Shown here: one piece after another, positions 15,862 through 26,364 of the stretch
Numbering within the stretch: the first letter of the stretch is position 1
Layout of the letters: each line of letters opens with the position of its first letter
Assembly: GCF_963677195.1 (NCBI RefSeq)
Contig: NZ_OY781918.1
Span: 4,080,923 to 4,144,922 of the forward strand
From: an uncultured Marinifilum sp.
Lineage (GTDB): Bacteria; Bacteroidota; Bacteroidia; Bacteroidales; Marinifilaceae
Length of the DNA stretch: 64,000 bases
Direction of reading: 5' to 3'
Made by a program: the position numbers and the translations under genes
Notes under the pieces: generated by a model
Databases searched by the model: none
The model's input: only the letters and a program-made list of their open reading frames with translations
What the model was told of the DNA's origin: nothing

Positions 15862-17238
15862 TTATTTTACATATACTCTATATTCCCAAGGCTTTAACTC
15901 CAAATTAAGTTTTGCAGCAAGATTATGCTTGTTTCCATCTTTAAAGCAAGCATAAGTACCTGCATTTGCTCCCATTTCAAGGATAGCTTTTGTGGTTTCC
16001 TTACTTAGGTTTAAAATTACAACTACCTTGTTTCCTTCTGCTTCGCGCGAAAAAGCATAAATTGCTTCGTTTTTATCCGAAGGAATTCGAACAATTTTTC
16101 CTCCTTTTACACCATTCTGAAGAGCCTTATTATTTTTCTTTAAAGCCAAAAGTGGTTTATAAAATTCTGTCATACTCAAGTCCGACCAATCGATTTCATC
16201 TTTCTCGAAGAATTTCAATCGGTGGTTTAAACCAGCTTCCTGACCACTGTAAATCAAAGGCATACCAGGCATTGTAAAAGTCAAAACTGCAAAAGTTTTA
16301 GCTCCTTCTCCCATTCTCTCCTCGCTTGTACCATTCCATGAGTTTTCATCGTGATTAGTGGTAAAGTTCATTGTATAAGAATCAGCAGGAAAAATGGTAT
16401 CAACTTTCGCAAAAAATTTCTCAATATCATTGGCATTTTTCTCTCCTTTAGCAATATCATTCATCAGGTGATGGAAATCCCATCCGTATCCCATATCAAA
16501 GGCATTTTCCAATAGTTCATGTCCTCCATCTTCGGCCAACATAAATACGGGTTTCACTGCATCCAGTTCCTTACGAGCTGTTTCCCAAAAATCGGTAGGC
16601 ACCATTCCTGCCACATCGCAACGAAATCCATCAACATCAGCATTCTCAATCCAATATTTTAAAGAACCTATCATATACTCGCGCATATCCTTATTCTCAT
16701 AGTTCAAATCAGCAGTATCGCTCCAATCGGTTCCTTCTGGAATTACGATTTCTCCTTTCTCGTTTTGAGTGTACCAATCTTTATGCTCAGCCATAATCAC
16801 ATTATCCCAACCGGTATGATTTGCCACCCAATCGAGAATTACTTTCATACCCATTTGATGAGCTTTTTTCACAAGATTTTGCAAATCTTCCATTGTCCCA
16901 AACTCAGGATTTACAGCCCTATAATCTGCAACAGCATAATAGCTACCCATGCTACCTTTTCTGTTCTTTTCAGATATTGGATACACTGGCATTAACCAAA
17001 GAATATCAACACCCATTTCTTTTAAACGAGGTATGTGCTTCGCAAAAGCATTAATTGTTCCTTCGGGCGTATATTGGCGAATATTAACCTCATAAATATT
17101 CGCATTTCTACTCCATTCAACTGGTTTCTCTGTTTTTACTTCTTCAGCCACAGCCTTAGCTGCAGGTTTGTTCTGGCAGGCAGTTAGTATTCCAGCTAAA
17201 ATGGCAATACTCAAAACAATCCGATTCATTTTTTTCAT
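15862..17238 (-). CDS. GH13 alpha-amylase family lipoprotein (458 aa)
   Basis: Predicted alpha-glucan hydrolase on a lipid anchor (signal ending LAGILTAC, Cys21). The catalytic barrel shows all GH13 regions: region I LDWVANHTG (Asp136, His141), region II GFRCDVAG with nucleophile Asp208, region III MLAEDG with acid/base Glu236 and region IV TTNHDENSW with Asp297. A short C-terminal beta domain ends in ELKPWEYRVY. It is compact, with no CBM. It follows the 550-residue GH13 by 44 bp at the 3' end of the operon. Fully periplasmic or inner-face location seems likely from the operon context; release of glucose or maltose from maltodextrin is inferred, not shown. Confidence 0.88.
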   Translation of the reverse strand: MKKMNRIVLSIAILAGILTACQNKPAAKAVAEEVKTEKPVEWSRNANIYEVNIRQYTPEGTINAFAKHIPRLKEMGVDILWLMPVYPISEKNRKGSMGSYYAVADYRAVNPEFGTMEDLQNLVKKAHQMGMKVILDWVANHTGWDNVIMAEHKDWYTQNEKGEIVIPEGTDWSDTADLNYENKDMREYMIGSLKYWIENADVDGFRCDVAGMVPTDFWETARKELDAVKPVFMLAEDGGHELLENAFDMGYGWDFHHLMNDIAKGEKNANDIEKFFAKVDTIFPADSYTMNFTTNHDENSWNGTSEERMGEGAKTFAVLTFTMPGMPLIYSGQEAGLNHRLKFFEKDEIDWSDLSMTEFYKPLLALKKNNKALQNGVKGGKIVRIPSDKNEAIYAFSREAEGNKVVVILNLSKETTKAILEMGANAGTYACFKDGNKHNLAAKLNLELKPWEYRVYVK

Positions 17239-17282
17239 TTCTATATTTTTTAAAATCTAATATATTAGATATGTTTTTTTAT

Positions 17283-18935
17283 TTATATAAGCTCCAACAA
17301 GACAATATCAAATTCAGTATCTATATTTACTTTTCCGTTCTTCACTTCTACATTCTTTCCTGAATAGGCATCGCGAAGATTAGCACCATTTTCGAGACCT
17401 GATATCACCAATTCTTTTTCTCCTTTAGGCAAGTCTAATCCAATAAACACCATATCATTATATTCGCCTTTTTTAAACGTTCGGCTAAAAATATAAGGCT
17501 TTTCAGAAATCATTTTATGCACACCAGCACCAACTGCAGGATGATTTATACGAAACTTACCTAGCTTTTGCCAGTGTGCTAAAACAGCTTTCGTTTTTTC
17601 ATTTGTTTTAATATCATCCCAATTCATAAATGAACGTAAGGTAGCATCTCCAACAGCACCTTCTATTATAAGCGGTCGAGCAGTTTCATCGCCATAATAT
17701 ACTTGAGAAGTACCTGGCGAAAGCAATAATTTTGTAGCTGTTTCGAAACATTTTTCTCTTTTCGGATCAAAAGGAGAACCATCGTCGTGAGAAGTAAGAT
17801 AATTTAAAACACCATAAGCACTTAAATCACCATTAAGGATATTAGAATATTTTGAGAATAAATCTTCGTAAGAAGATTGAGCATTGTACTTAAACTCAAA
17901 ATTGATTAAACCATTAAATCCATTGGCAAAATAATTCACTTTTTTGTCTCCAAAATCGAAAGCAAATTTATTACTGATATTGTAATTGTATACTTCCCCA
18001 ACTGTATAAAACTCATTATCATCTAATATTTTATCAGGATTATTTCTTTTCCACAACTGAAATGCATATTCACACTCTTTTCGAAAGTCAGCCCACACAG
18101 ATTCTTCGGTATGTTTCACAGTATCTGCCCTATAACCATCAATTCCAAAATCGATAATATAATCGCACAACCACTTTATCATATAATATTTTGGAGTTCT
18201 TGGATAAGCCGTACGAGCAAAAAACTCATCGAGTTCTTTCATTTCCTGTTCGTAACGACCTTCATCTTTCCATTTCTGAGCCAAAGTTTCAGGAATATCA
18301 ACCTCAACATTACTTTCTGTTTTAATATCTGGTAAGTTATTTGTTAAGGTACATTCTATAGTTGTTTCGTAAGATTTATAAGTACAAGTTGGTTTAACCC
18401 GAACCCAATTGTTATCCCAAACAGGATCTTTCTCTGTAACCGGACCAGTATGATTAATTACTGCATCCATTACAATACGTATTCCTTTGGCATGAGCTGT
18501 TTCAACCAATTCGGACAAATCCTGCATGCTACCAAAATTAGGATCCAAGGCTGTCCAGTCTTTTGCCCAGTATCCATGAAAACCGTAGGTATTTCCTGTT
18601 CCCTCATCAACAACTCCGTGAATTTGTTCGGTAACCGGAGTAAACCAGATGGCGTTAATTCCCAAATTAGTAAAATAACCTTCTTTTATTTTCTGGGTAA
18701 TTCCTTTAATATCGCCACCTTCAAAACCTCGTAAAGTAGCAGTTGGTAACTCTCTTTCGAAATTTACATCGTTATTACTTGTTCCGTTATTAAATCGATC
18801 TGTCAATAAAAAATACAGATTGGCTCCTTCCCATACAAATGGAGTTTTAGCTGTTTCAACTTTCTTTTCTACTGTAGAACAGGCTGCAAGAAAGAACAGC
18901 AAGGCTGCAAAAATGCTGAATGTTTTGATCTTCAT
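17283..18935 (-). CDS. GH13 alpha-amylase family lipoprotein (550 aa)
   Basis: Alpha-glucan hydrolase with a lipobox FLAACS (Cys19). Conserved regions are complete: MDAVINHTG, GIDGYRADTVKH with nucleophile Asp271, YTVGEVYN with acid/base Glu314, and LTSHDDGSPF with Asp384. An insertion in the B domain holds two Cys (KPTC and TIEC) that may pair. Start YFLLTDRFNNG and FEGGDIKGI resemble secreted amylases acting on maltodextrins. Its ATG overlaps the stop of the upstream GH31 gene by one base (TAATG), a sign of translational coupling, so the two products are probably made in proportion. Location is probably periplasmic or outer membrane; exact specificity is unknown. Confidence 0.88.
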   Translation of the reverse strand: MKIKTFSIFAALLFFLAACSTVEKKVETAKTPFVWEGANLYFLLTDRFNNGTSNNDVNFERELPTATLRGFEGGDIKGITQKIKEGYFTNLGINAIWFTPVTEQIHGVVDEGTGNTYGFHGYWAKDWTALDPNFGSMQDLSELVETAHAKGIRIVMDAVINHTGPVTEKDPVWDNNWVRVKPTCTYKSYETTIECTLTNNLPDIKTESNVEVDIPETLAQKWKDEGRYEQEMKELDEFFARTAYPRTPKYYMIKWLCDYIIDFGIDGYRADTVKHTEESVWADFRKECEYAFQLWKRNNPDKILDDNEFYTVGEVYNYNISNKFAFDFGDKKVNYFANGFNGLINFEFKYNAQSSYEDLFSKYSNILNGDLSAYGVLNYLTSHDDGSPFDPKREKCFETATKLLLSPGTSQVYYGDETARPLIIEGAVGDATLRSFMNWDDIKTNEKTKAVLAHWQKLGKFRINHPAVGAGVHKMISEKPYIFSRTFKKGEYNDMVFIGLDLPKGEKELVISGLENGANLRDAYSGKNVEVKNGKVNIDTEFDIVLLELI

Positions 18936-21346
18936 TATTTCGCTAGTTTTATGGTGATTGATTGATTAATATCTTCTTTAATAAGTGTTTTAAATCGGAG
19001 TTTTCTTGATTTTTTATCCCATTTAAAGTCAAGGTAGTTTTTATCTACTAAAATTTTCTTTGGCGATTTTCTGATATTATGAATAATCCAGCTAACAGAT
19101 TTATTCCCTGAAGTGTATTGACTACCTCTTTCGGTATTTACATTTAATTCGAGCTTATGTTTTGATGATTTAGACGTAAATGTCATGAACTCATATTCTC
19201 CTTTTTCATAAGCCTTAGGAGTTTCTCCATTATCGTTATACAATTCGCCATTACTTTTCGATACCGATGGATTGTAGTAAAAATGCAAATCGAAATTTTC
19301 CAAGCTGTAATCTCTAGTATTTCTCATTCCATTTTTCATGGGAATAAAAGATCCAGCTCGAACAAATACAGGAATATGATCTTCCTCTGTTTTTACGAAG
19401 TAGGTTTTTCCTCCTTCATATTCTTTATCCGATTTAAAATCGAACCAATTAAATCCTTTAGGCATGTAAACCTTTTTTTCTTTCAATCCTGCATCGGTAA
19501 TGGTAGATACTAAAAATGCATCTCCCCATAAATAAGTATCGGCCACAGTAAGTAGTTCTTTATTCTCTGGCTCCTCGAAAAACAAAGGACGCATGAGCGG
19601 CAATCCTGTCTGATTATTTTTAAAGGCCATGGTATAAATGTATGGCATTAATTGATATCTTAATTCTATAGATTTTTTTGCCAGAGCTTTTGTTTTTGGT
19701 TCGCGAAATACGGGTTCGGAAGGAACAGCTTCTTGCGCATGCGGACGAAAAATTGGTTGAAAAACACCATATTGTAGCCACCGGACATACAACTCATCAT
19801 CCAGATTATCACCGGCAAAGCCACCTAAATCGGAGTGCATATATGAAATTCCCTGCAATCCCATTTGCAAGGATATCTCGCTTTGAGGCTTTAAACCATC
19901 CCACGATCGGCTCACATCGCCAGTCCATGGAATCATACCGTAACGTTGCGAACCAACTGCGCCTGCACGCATTAAAATAAAAGGACGCTTATTCGGAAAA
20001 TCTTTTTCGTAGCCTTCGTACACCATTTTTGCCCAGTAATGTCCGTAAATATTATGAACCTGATTGGCAGATCCGTTAACATGCTGCAAATTCTCAGGAT
20101 GAACTTCTGGTTCGCCTAAATCGCCCCACCAGCCTGCTACACCTTTATTAGTCAAACCTTTGTATATATTCCAAAACCAGTTAATTGCTTTGGGTTTAAA
20201 AACATCAACCAATCCTGTATTTCCAAAATAAAAATCGAAAGTATAAGGATTTCCAACAGAATCGGTTCCCAAAACTTCTTCTTTTACAGCCTCATTCCAA
20301 CGATACGAAGTTGTCAAAATAAAAGGTTCTGTAATTAAAATTGTTTTAACTCCTTTGGCATCTAAATCAGCAATCATTTTCTCTGGTTCAGGAAAAGAAT
20401 CACGGTAAAAAGCCAAATTTCCCATTTCACCTTTCATTTCTTTTCCAAACCAGAAAAGATCCAGAATTATGGCATCTACAGGAATCGAATCTTTTAAAAA
20501 TTCATTAATCGTTTCTACAGTTTCCTTTTGCGAATGATATCCAAACCTACTTGAAAAATTACCAAAAGACCAACGCGGCAACATAGGCTGACGTCCGGTA
20601 AGCTTCGTAAACTGATAGGTAAAATCCTGCCAGGTATCGCTAGCAATTACCTGATAAACTTTTCTACCACCAATGGTTTCGTATCGAAGTGTATTTGTTT
20701 TTTTACTGTCTAAATCGAGAAATCCAATGGGAGCATTATCGAAATGTACTGCATATTTCTTCGATGAAACAACCAATGGCATTGTGTAGTTCATTAACTC
20801 GGAATGTGTTCCGTATCCGTAATGCGCACGGTTATAAAGCTGAAGTCGATATCCACGATGATTCATGCCCAACACGCGAGCTCCACCTCCAAAAAGAACT
20901 TCATCCTTAACAATTGAAAAATCAATATTTTCGGTTGTATCGGTTTTTATGTATCCTTCTTTTTCCGAGATCAGGTGTTTTCCCTTATAGTTATATGAAA
21001 TATTGAAAGGAGATTTAGAAATACTTACATTTATTCCTTGCGATTTATAAAGCAGTATATTTTTCTTTTCAGTTAACTTTGCAAATCCACTTTGTGGAGT
21101 CAGAATTATCGCATCGGGCCCTTCTATTTCTTTTTCTCCTTTCGGGATAAAAGCAGTTTCCACAATATTTTTATTGTAAAACTGAATTTTATAAGCTCCC
21201 TGATTGGTATAAATTACCAACTGCTGCTTATCCAATTTAAAAGATTGATAAGTGCGCAAACTATTTTGAGCAAAAACAGTATTAGATGCACTTGCAAAAA
21301 TTAAGAGAATAGTAAATTGTAATACAATTCGTTTTATACAACTCAT
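18935..21346 (-). CDS. GH31 alpha-glucosidase, periplasmic
   Basis: Exo-acting alpha-glucosidase of family GH31, 803 residues, with a Sec signal peptide ending SNTVFAQ and no lipobox. The galactose-mutarotase-like N-domain spans about residues 30-245, followed by the barrel. The nucleophile is Asp409 in GWWGDLGEPEVHP, the acid/base Asp477 in PWTGDVSRSWDG. C-terminal beta domains include VFVRAGSFIPM. It would release glucose from the non-reducing ends of maltodextrins or alpha-1,6-linked stubs; GH31 in place of the GH97 SusB of Bacteroides thetaiotaomicron is notable. It follows the SusA-like gene by 54 bp and overlaps the next GH13 by one base. Confidence 0.9.
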   Translation of the reverse strand: MSCIKRIVLQFTILLIFASASNTVFAQNSLRTYQSFKLDKQQLVIYTNQGAYKIQFYNKNIVETAFIPKGEKEIEGPDAIILTPQSGFAKLTEKKNILLYKSQGINVSISKSPFNISYNYKGKHLISEKEGYIKTDTTENIDFSIVKDEVLFGGGARVLGMNHRGYRLQLYNRAHYGYGTHSELMNYTMPLVVSSKKYAVHFDNAPIGFLDLDSKKTNTLRYETIGGRKVYQVIASDTWQDFTYQFTKLTGRQPMLPRWSFGNFSSRFGYHSQKETVETINEFLKDSIPVDAIILDLFWFGKEMKGEMGNLAFYRDSFPEPEKMIADLDAKGVKTILITEPFILTTSYRWNEAVKEEVLGTDSVGNPYTFDFYFGNTGLVDVFKPKAINWFWNIYKGLTNKGVAGWWGDLGEPEVHPENLQHVNGSANQVHNIYGHYWAKMVYEGYEKDFPNKRPFILMRAGAVGSQRYGMIPWTGDVSRSWDGLKPQSEISLQMGLQGISYMHSDLGGFAGDNLDDELYVRWLQYGVFQPIFRPHAQEAVPSEPVFREPKTKALAKKSIELRYQLMPYIYTMAFKNNQTGLPLMRPLFFEEPENKELLTVADTYLWGDAFLVSTITDAGLKEKKVYMPKGFNWFDFKSDKEYEGGKTYFVKTEEDHIPVFVRAGSFIPMKNGMRNTRDYSLENFDLHFYYNPSVSKSNGELYNDNGETPKAYEKGEYEFMTFTSKSSKHKLELNVNTERGSQYTSGNKSVSWIIHNIRKSPKKILVDKNYLDFKWDKKSRKLRFKTLIKEDINQSITIKLAK

Positions 21347-21400
21347 ATTTAGAGGTTTATTAGGATAATCATTTTCCGATTATACAATGCTAATTACTAA

Positions 21401-23263
21401 TTATTTTAATTCTAATATTAATGGTGTTTTTGCATTTACGGTAATACTTCCTTTCTGCAAATTAATATCCCTACTACTAATTACATTTTTAGCTGATTTA
21501 TAATTATGCAAAGCCTCTGAAAAACGATCTAATTTTAATTTATGTGCTTTCTCGCTGGCATTTAAAACAATCATAACTGTTTTTTCATTATTCGATCTAA
21601 AATAAACATAAACATCGTTTTCGGGAATGTAGTGTATCAATTTACCGGTATGAATTACCGGATTATTCTTGCGCCAGTTTAGTAATTTACGGGTAAAATT
21701 AAATGCATTATTTTCTTCATCTGTTCTCCCTTTGGCAGTGAAAGTATTTCGTTTATCATCTTTCCATCCTCCCGGAAAATCGATTCTCATTTTACCATCT
21801 CCATCGCTTTTTTTGCCTTCCATTAGAATTTCTATTCCCGAATAAATTTGAGGAATTCCTCTTGTGGTCATTAAGAAAGTCATCATTAACTTAAACTTAT
21901 CAATATCACCTTGTAAGGTAGACATGATTCGTTGGGTATCGTGATTTTCAGAAAAAATAAGGATGTTATTTTTGTCGGGATACAAATAATCGGCCGACAA
22001 ACTTTTGTACAAACGTACAAGGCCATTTTCCCATTCCTGTTTTTCGGAGAAAGCTTTTTCCATTGCAAAAAACAGTTGAAAATCCATTACACATGGCAAA
22101 TAGGAATTGTATCCGTCGGCGTTAAGCTTATCCTTTTGCCAGTAGGCAATATCGGCAGCCGATTTATACCAAGTTTCCCCAACAATATTCAAATGAGGAT
22201 ACTCCTTAAGCAAAGCTTTACCCCATTTGGACATTCCCTTAGGATCGTTGTACGGATGTGTGTCCATTCTAACACCGCTTAAATCGGCATATTCAACCCA
22301 CCATATACTATTTTGTATCAGGTAAGTCATTAACAATTCGTTTTGCTGATTTAGGTCGGGCATACTTTTATCAAACCAAGCATCCGAGAATTGAATTTTA
22401 TCTGCCTGCGAAGCATAAGGATCGAGAATTGTAGATTTCCTGTGATTTGAATTTGTGTATTCTTTGTCCTGATGAATCCAATTTTTTTGTGGCAGATCCT
22501 TCATCCACCAATGTGCGCTGGCACAATGATTAAAGACCATATCCTTAATCAGTTTTATTCCACGCTTTTTACATTCCTGTGATAATTTCAGGTAGGCTTT
22601 ATTTCCTCCAAAACGGGCATCGATATTATAATAATCGGAAATTGCGTAGCCATGGTAAGACCCTTGGTTTTCGTTATCTTCAAGTAAAGGTGTATTCCAA
22701 AGTGCAGTTACCCCTAAATTCTGCAAATAATCTAAACGATTAATAATTCCTTGAATATCGCCACCATGTCGACCATCAGGATTATTACGATCTTCTTTCT
22801 CTACCAATCCTTCTACCGAATCGTTCTTTGGATTTCCGTTTGAGAAACGATCGGGCATCAGTAAATAAATTACATCTGATGAATCGAAACCTTTTCGTGC
22901 AGAAGAATGTTTAGTTCTTTCTTTCAGTTCATATTTATGAACAAATTTTTGCCCATTACTACTTTTAAATATAATGTTGAAAATACCTGGTTTTGCCGAT
23001 TCACTAATCAATAAATCTAAAAAAAGGTAATTATTATTCTCAACATTATGCGTACTTTTTAAATCAACCCCATGATACGAAATCTCAACTTTACAATCAC
23101 CAATATCAGTACCATAAACCAGTAACTGAAGCTTAGAATTTTCCATTCCTGTCCACCAAAACATTGGTTCTACTTTCTCAATTTTAGTTTTCTGAGCAAT
23201 TGTTGTTAAACTAAAAAAAGAGAATAATAAAATAGGGAACAAGGTTTTCTTTGCTGAGTCCAT
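21401..23263 (-). CDS. susA: Neopullulanase / cyclomaltodextrinase SusA-like GH13
   Basis: Periplasmic GH13 enzyme that trims imported maltodextrins. After a Sec signal (ILLFSFFSLTTIAQ) there is the cyclomaltodextrinase-type N-domain beginning VEPMFWWTGMENSKLQL, then the barrel: LIKDMVFNHCASAHWW, LSGVRMDTHPYND with nucleophile Asp334, NIVGETWY with Glu363 and FSENHDTQR. A C-terminal beta domain follows. The total of 620 residues is very near that of B. thetaiotaomicron SusA. The second gene block, SusCDEF, lies on the other side of the regulator, so this locus is a split Sus system. The distance to the upstream GH65 gene is 71 bp, within the same operon. Confidence 0.88.
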   Translation of the reverse strand: MDSAKKTLFPILLFSFFSLTTIAQKTKIEKVEPMFWWTGMENSKLQLLVYGTDIGDCKVEISYHGVDLKSTHNVENNNYLFLDLLISESAKPGIFNIIFKSSNGQKFVHKYELKERTKHSSARKGFDSSDVIYLLMPDRFSNGNPKNDSVEGLVEKEDRNNPDGRHGGDIQGIINRLDYLQNLGVTALWNTPLLEDNENQGSYHGYAISDYYNIDARFGGNKAYLKLSQECKKRGIKLIKDMVFNHCASAHWWMKDLPQKNWIHQDKEYTNSNHRKSTILDPYASQADKIQFSDAWFDKSMPDLNQQNELLMTYLIQNSIWWVEYADLSGVRMDTHPYNDPKGMSKWGKALLKEYPHLNIVGETWYKSAADIAYWQKDKLNADGYNSYLPCVMDFQLFFAMEKAFSEKQEWENGLVRLYKSLSADYLYPDKNNILIFSENHDTQRIMSTLQGDIDKFKLMMTFLMTTRGIPQIYSGIEILMEGKKSDGDGKMRIDFPGGWKDDKRNTFTAKGRTDEENNAFNFTRKLLNWRKNNPVIHTGKLIHYIPENDVYVYFRSNNEKTVMIVLNASEKAHKLKLDRFSEALHNYKSAKNVISSRDINLQKGSITVNAKTPLILELK

Positions 23264-23334
23264 ATAATAAGATTTGTAATATTAAAAATTCAGGATAAGA
23301 GACTTCCCCTCATCCTGAACTTTCAAACTAAATA

Positions 23335-25647
23335 TTAGGTGTGTTCTATTACCAAACTACTTTCTTTCTCAATTTTATATTCATCATCCTGAATAAAGAT
23401 GCTAATATCTTCACCTTCTTCGTTAATAACACCAACTCCTTCTTCTGAAACTCTTACATTTAGCAGATTTCCACGGAAACGAACTTTAAATGAATATGAT
23501 TTCCACTCATTAGGAATTAAAGGGTTTAATACCAGTTTACCATTCACAACACGTAAACCTCCAAATCCTTCAACAATAGACATCCAGGTTCCTGCCATAC
23601 TTGTAATGTGCAGACCTTCGTGAACTTCTTTATTGTAATCATCCAAATCTAATCGAGAAGTTCTCAAATACAATTGATAAGCTCCATCGATATCTCCAAT
23701 TTTAGATGCAAGAATAGAGTGAATACAAGGCGAAAGAGATGATTCATGAACTGTTCTAGGCTCGTAGAAATCGTAATTTTTCTTAATTGTTTCCTCATCG
23801 AACTGATCTTCGAACAAATATACTCCCTGTAAAACATCGGCTTGTTTTATGAAACATGAGCGTAAGATTCTATCCCAGGACCAGTGTTGGTTAATTGGTC
23901 GAATGGCAGGATCGAGATCGGCAGCTAAAATTTGTTCTTTATCCATATATCCTTCCTGTTGCAAGAAAACACCTGTTTCCTCATCAATCGGATAAAACAT
24001 ATTTTCATTAATATCTTTCCATTTTGCAGTCTCTACCTCAAAATCGAAATTCAGATTGTTCATTATCTCGGCAAAACGTGCAGGATTGGAAGCTTTAACA
24101 ATTTGTAATGCCTCCATAGTATATTTCATACACCAATTTGCAATCGTATTAGTGTACCAATTGTTATTGATATTATTTTCATATTCGTTAGGACCTGTTA
24201 CCCCAAGCATTACATATTTCTTTTTGGCTTCGGAAAAAGTAACTCTCTGACTCCAGAATCTTGAAATACCTATTAAAACATCTAAACCATACTCAGCCAA
24301 ATATTTTTCATCGCCCGTGTGTCGTATGTAATTATAAATTGCAAAAGCAATAGCTCCATTTCTATGAATTTCCTCGAAGGTAATTTCCCACTCATTGTGG
24401 CACTCTTCTCCATTCATGGTTACCATTGGATACAAAGCTGCACCATTTGTAAAACCTAATTTTTCGGCATTTTCGATTGCTTTTTGCAATTGCTTATGGC
24501 GATATATTAGCAAATTACGAGTAACCTCGGGCTTAGAAGTACTTAAATAAAAAGGTACGCAATACGCTTCGGTATCCCAATAGGTTGATCCTCCATATTT
24601 TTCACCAGTAAATCCTTTTGGACCAATATTTAATCGTTCATCTTCTCCAGTATAGGTTTGGTTCATCTGAAAAATATTGAATCGAATTGCCTGCTGGGCA
24701 GCAACATCGCCTTCGATTACAATATCGCTATGAGCCCATTTATCGGCCCAAGCCGATACATGCTCTTCCAATAAAGAACCATAAGTTTTTTCATAAGCTG
24801 CAGAAACGACAACTTGTGCATTGCTAAAAATATCCGCTTTAGCATGATTTAAAGAACTTAAAACACTTGCATACTTATAAATAGACAATTCCTGATCCTG
24901 TTCAACATCAAATTCAACAGTATTGGCTACATATTTTTCTTCTTCTGTTAATATTGGGTGTAGTTCTTGTTTTTGCCCATCTTTACAAACCTCATATTTC
25001 ATTCCCATGCAAACATGGAAATCTAATTTCTTTGTTTTGGCGGCAATATATCCTTCTCCTTTTATTGATTTAACAGCTAATACCTCCCAAAATTTCTCAT
25101 CATAATTCGAATCCTCATTCATTACATCGGCATCGATATAGGGGGTAAAACTAATTTTACCATCAAAATTTAAAGGAGTAACAGAGTAACGGATTACACC
25201 CACTTCGGATCTTACGATACTTAAAAATCTTTTAGCTTCCACTTTTACTTTATTCCCATTGGATAAAGTTGCAATAAAAGAACGCTCGAGCACTCCTTCT
25301 TTCATGTTTAGGGTGCGCACAAAATTACTGACCTCACATTTTGCCAGGTCAAGCATTTCTCCATTAATTTTTACATCGATATTAATCCATGTAGGGGCAT
25401 TAAGAACTTTTGCAAAATATTCGGGATATCCATTTTTCCACCAACCAACTCTGGTTTTATCAGGATAATAAACTCCTGCCACATAGGTTCCCTGTAATGT
25501 TTTTCCTGAGTAATGCTCTTCGAACATGGCACGTTGCCCCATATTCCCATTCCCAAGACTAAATATACTTTCAGATGCGCGGTGGTTTTCAGGATTAAAC
25601 CCTTCCTCAATTATGCACCACTCATCATGTTTTAAATATTCATTCAT
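23335..25647 (-). CDS. GH65 disaccharide phosphorylase, probably maltose phosphorylase
   Basis: Cytoplasmic inverting phosphorylase: maltose plus phosphate gives glucose and beta-glucose-1-phosphate. Length (770 residues) and motifs match GH65: SLGNGNMGQRAMFEE at the N-terminus, YGGSTYWDTEAYCVPFYL, the catalytic-acid motif HNEWEITFEEIHRN (residues 417-430), TGPNEYENNINNNWYTN, and HESSLSPCIHSILA. No signal peptide. The next gene is beta-phosphoglucomutase, which uses exactly its beta-anomer product, and the locus is starch-related, so maltose is the best substrate guess; trehalose, kojibiose or nigerose phosphorylases share the family. Gene order transporter, mutase, phosphorylase with short gaps indicates one operon. 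Confidence 0.9.
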   Translation of the reverse strand: MNEYLKHDEWCIIEEGFNPENHRASESIFSLGNGNMGQRAMFEEHYSGKTLQGTYVAGVYYPDKTRVGWWKNGYPEYFAKVLNAPTWINIDVKINGEMLDLAKCEVSNFVRTLNMKEGVLERSFIATLSNGNKVKVEAKRFLSIVRSEVGVIRYSVTPLNFDGKISFTPYIDADVMNEDSNYDEKFWEVLAVKSIKGEGYIAAKTKKLDFHVCMGMKYEVCKDGQKQELHPILTEEEKYVANTVEFDVEQDQELSIYKYASVLSSLNHAKADIFSNAQVVVSAAYEKTYGSLLEEHVSAWADKWAHSDIVIEGDVAAQQAIRFNIFQMNQTYTGEDERLNIGPKGFTGEKYGGSTYWDTEAYCVPFYLSTSKPEVTRNLLIYRHKQLQKAIENAEKLGFTNGAALYPMVTMNGEECHNEWEITFEEIHRNGAIAFAIYNYIRHTGDEKYLAEYGLDVLIGISRFWSQRVTFSEAKKKYVMLGVTGPNEYENNINNNWYTNTIANWCMKYTMEALQIVKASNPARFAEIMNNLNFDFEVETAKWKDINENMFYPIDEETGVFLQQEGYMDKEQILAADLDPAIRPINQHWSWDRILRSCFIKQADVLQGVYLFEDQFDEETIKKNYDFYEPRTVHESSLSPCIHSILASKIGDIDGAYQLYLRTSRLDLDDYNKEVHEGLHITSMAGTWMSIVEGFGGLRVVNGKLVLNPLIPNEWKSYSFKVRFRGNLLNVRVSEEGVGVINEEGEDISIFIQDDEYKIEKESSLVIEHT

Positions 25648-25686
25648 GATAGCTTTTCCTTTTAATTAGCATTCAGCCTTAGGCTA

Positions 25687-26343
25687 TTAACTGCTTACTG
25701 TTTTTAATTGATCCATGGTGAAACCTACAAAACCAGGAACTACAATATTTGCTTTTCCAAGTATCTCTGGCGAACCAATACCTACACACTTCATATTACC
25801 ATTCACAGCGGCTTCAACACCTGCTTCAGCATCCTCAAAAACAATACATTCCGATGGAGAAACGTTTAATAATTCGGCTCCTTTTAGAAATACTTCCGGA
25901 TCTGGTTTTGCTTTACTAACATGTGTTCCATCTACTATAGCATCAAAATAATCAGTCAGTTCCAACTGATTTAAAATAGTCATGGCATTTTTACTTGCCG
26001 ACCCTAAAGCAATTTTTATCCCCTGTGCTTTAAGTTCATTAAAGAAATCTTTTACACCTGGAAGAATTTCGTCAGGAGTCATTTTTAAAATGTACTCCAC
26101 ATAGTTTTTATTCTTTTTATCAGCTAGTTCGAGCTTTGTTTTATCATCTAATTCAACTCCACCAATTTCCAAAAGAATATCTAATGATCTCATACGACTA
26201 ACTCCTTTTAGTCTTTCATTATCCTCTTGGGTAAAATCGAATCCTAATTCATTTGCCAAACTTTTCCATGCGATATAATGATACTTTGCCGTATCAACAA
26301 CCACACCATCTAAATCGAAGATGCATGCACTAATCTTTCCCAT
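25687..26343 (-). CDS. pgmB: Beta-phosphoglucomutase
   Basis: HAD-superfamily mutase that turns beta-glucose-1-phosphate into glucose-6-phosphate. The catalytic pair is in FDLDGVVVDT (nucleophile Asp10 and acid/base Asp12), the cap domain carries the substrate loop RLKGVSRMRSLDIL, then ALGSASKNA with the phosphate-binding Ser and Lys, and FEDAEAGVEAA with the Mg-binding acid residues. The 218 residues match the family. It sits between the transporter (21 bp) and the GH65 phosphorylase (39 bp); this pairing is the standard inverting-phosphorylase pathway and supports both calls. Confidence 0.95.
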   Translation of the reverse strand: MGKISACIFDLDGVVVDTAKYHYIAWKSLANELGFDFTQEDNERLKGVSRMRSLDILLEIGGVELDDKTKLELADKKNKNYVEYILKMTPDEILPGVKDFFNELKAQGIKIALGSASKNAMTILNQLELTDYFDAIVDGTHVSKAKPDPEVFLKGAELLNVSPSECIVFEDAEAGVEAAVNGNMKCVGIGSPEILGKANIVVPGFVGFTMDQLKTVSS

Positions 26344-26364
26344 CAGTTTTATAAATTGTATTTA

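Noticed and set aside
19678..19980. 100-codon frame on the plus strand inside the GH31 gene
   Set aside because: Antisense shadow of a well-supported GH31 coding region, with no family motif.
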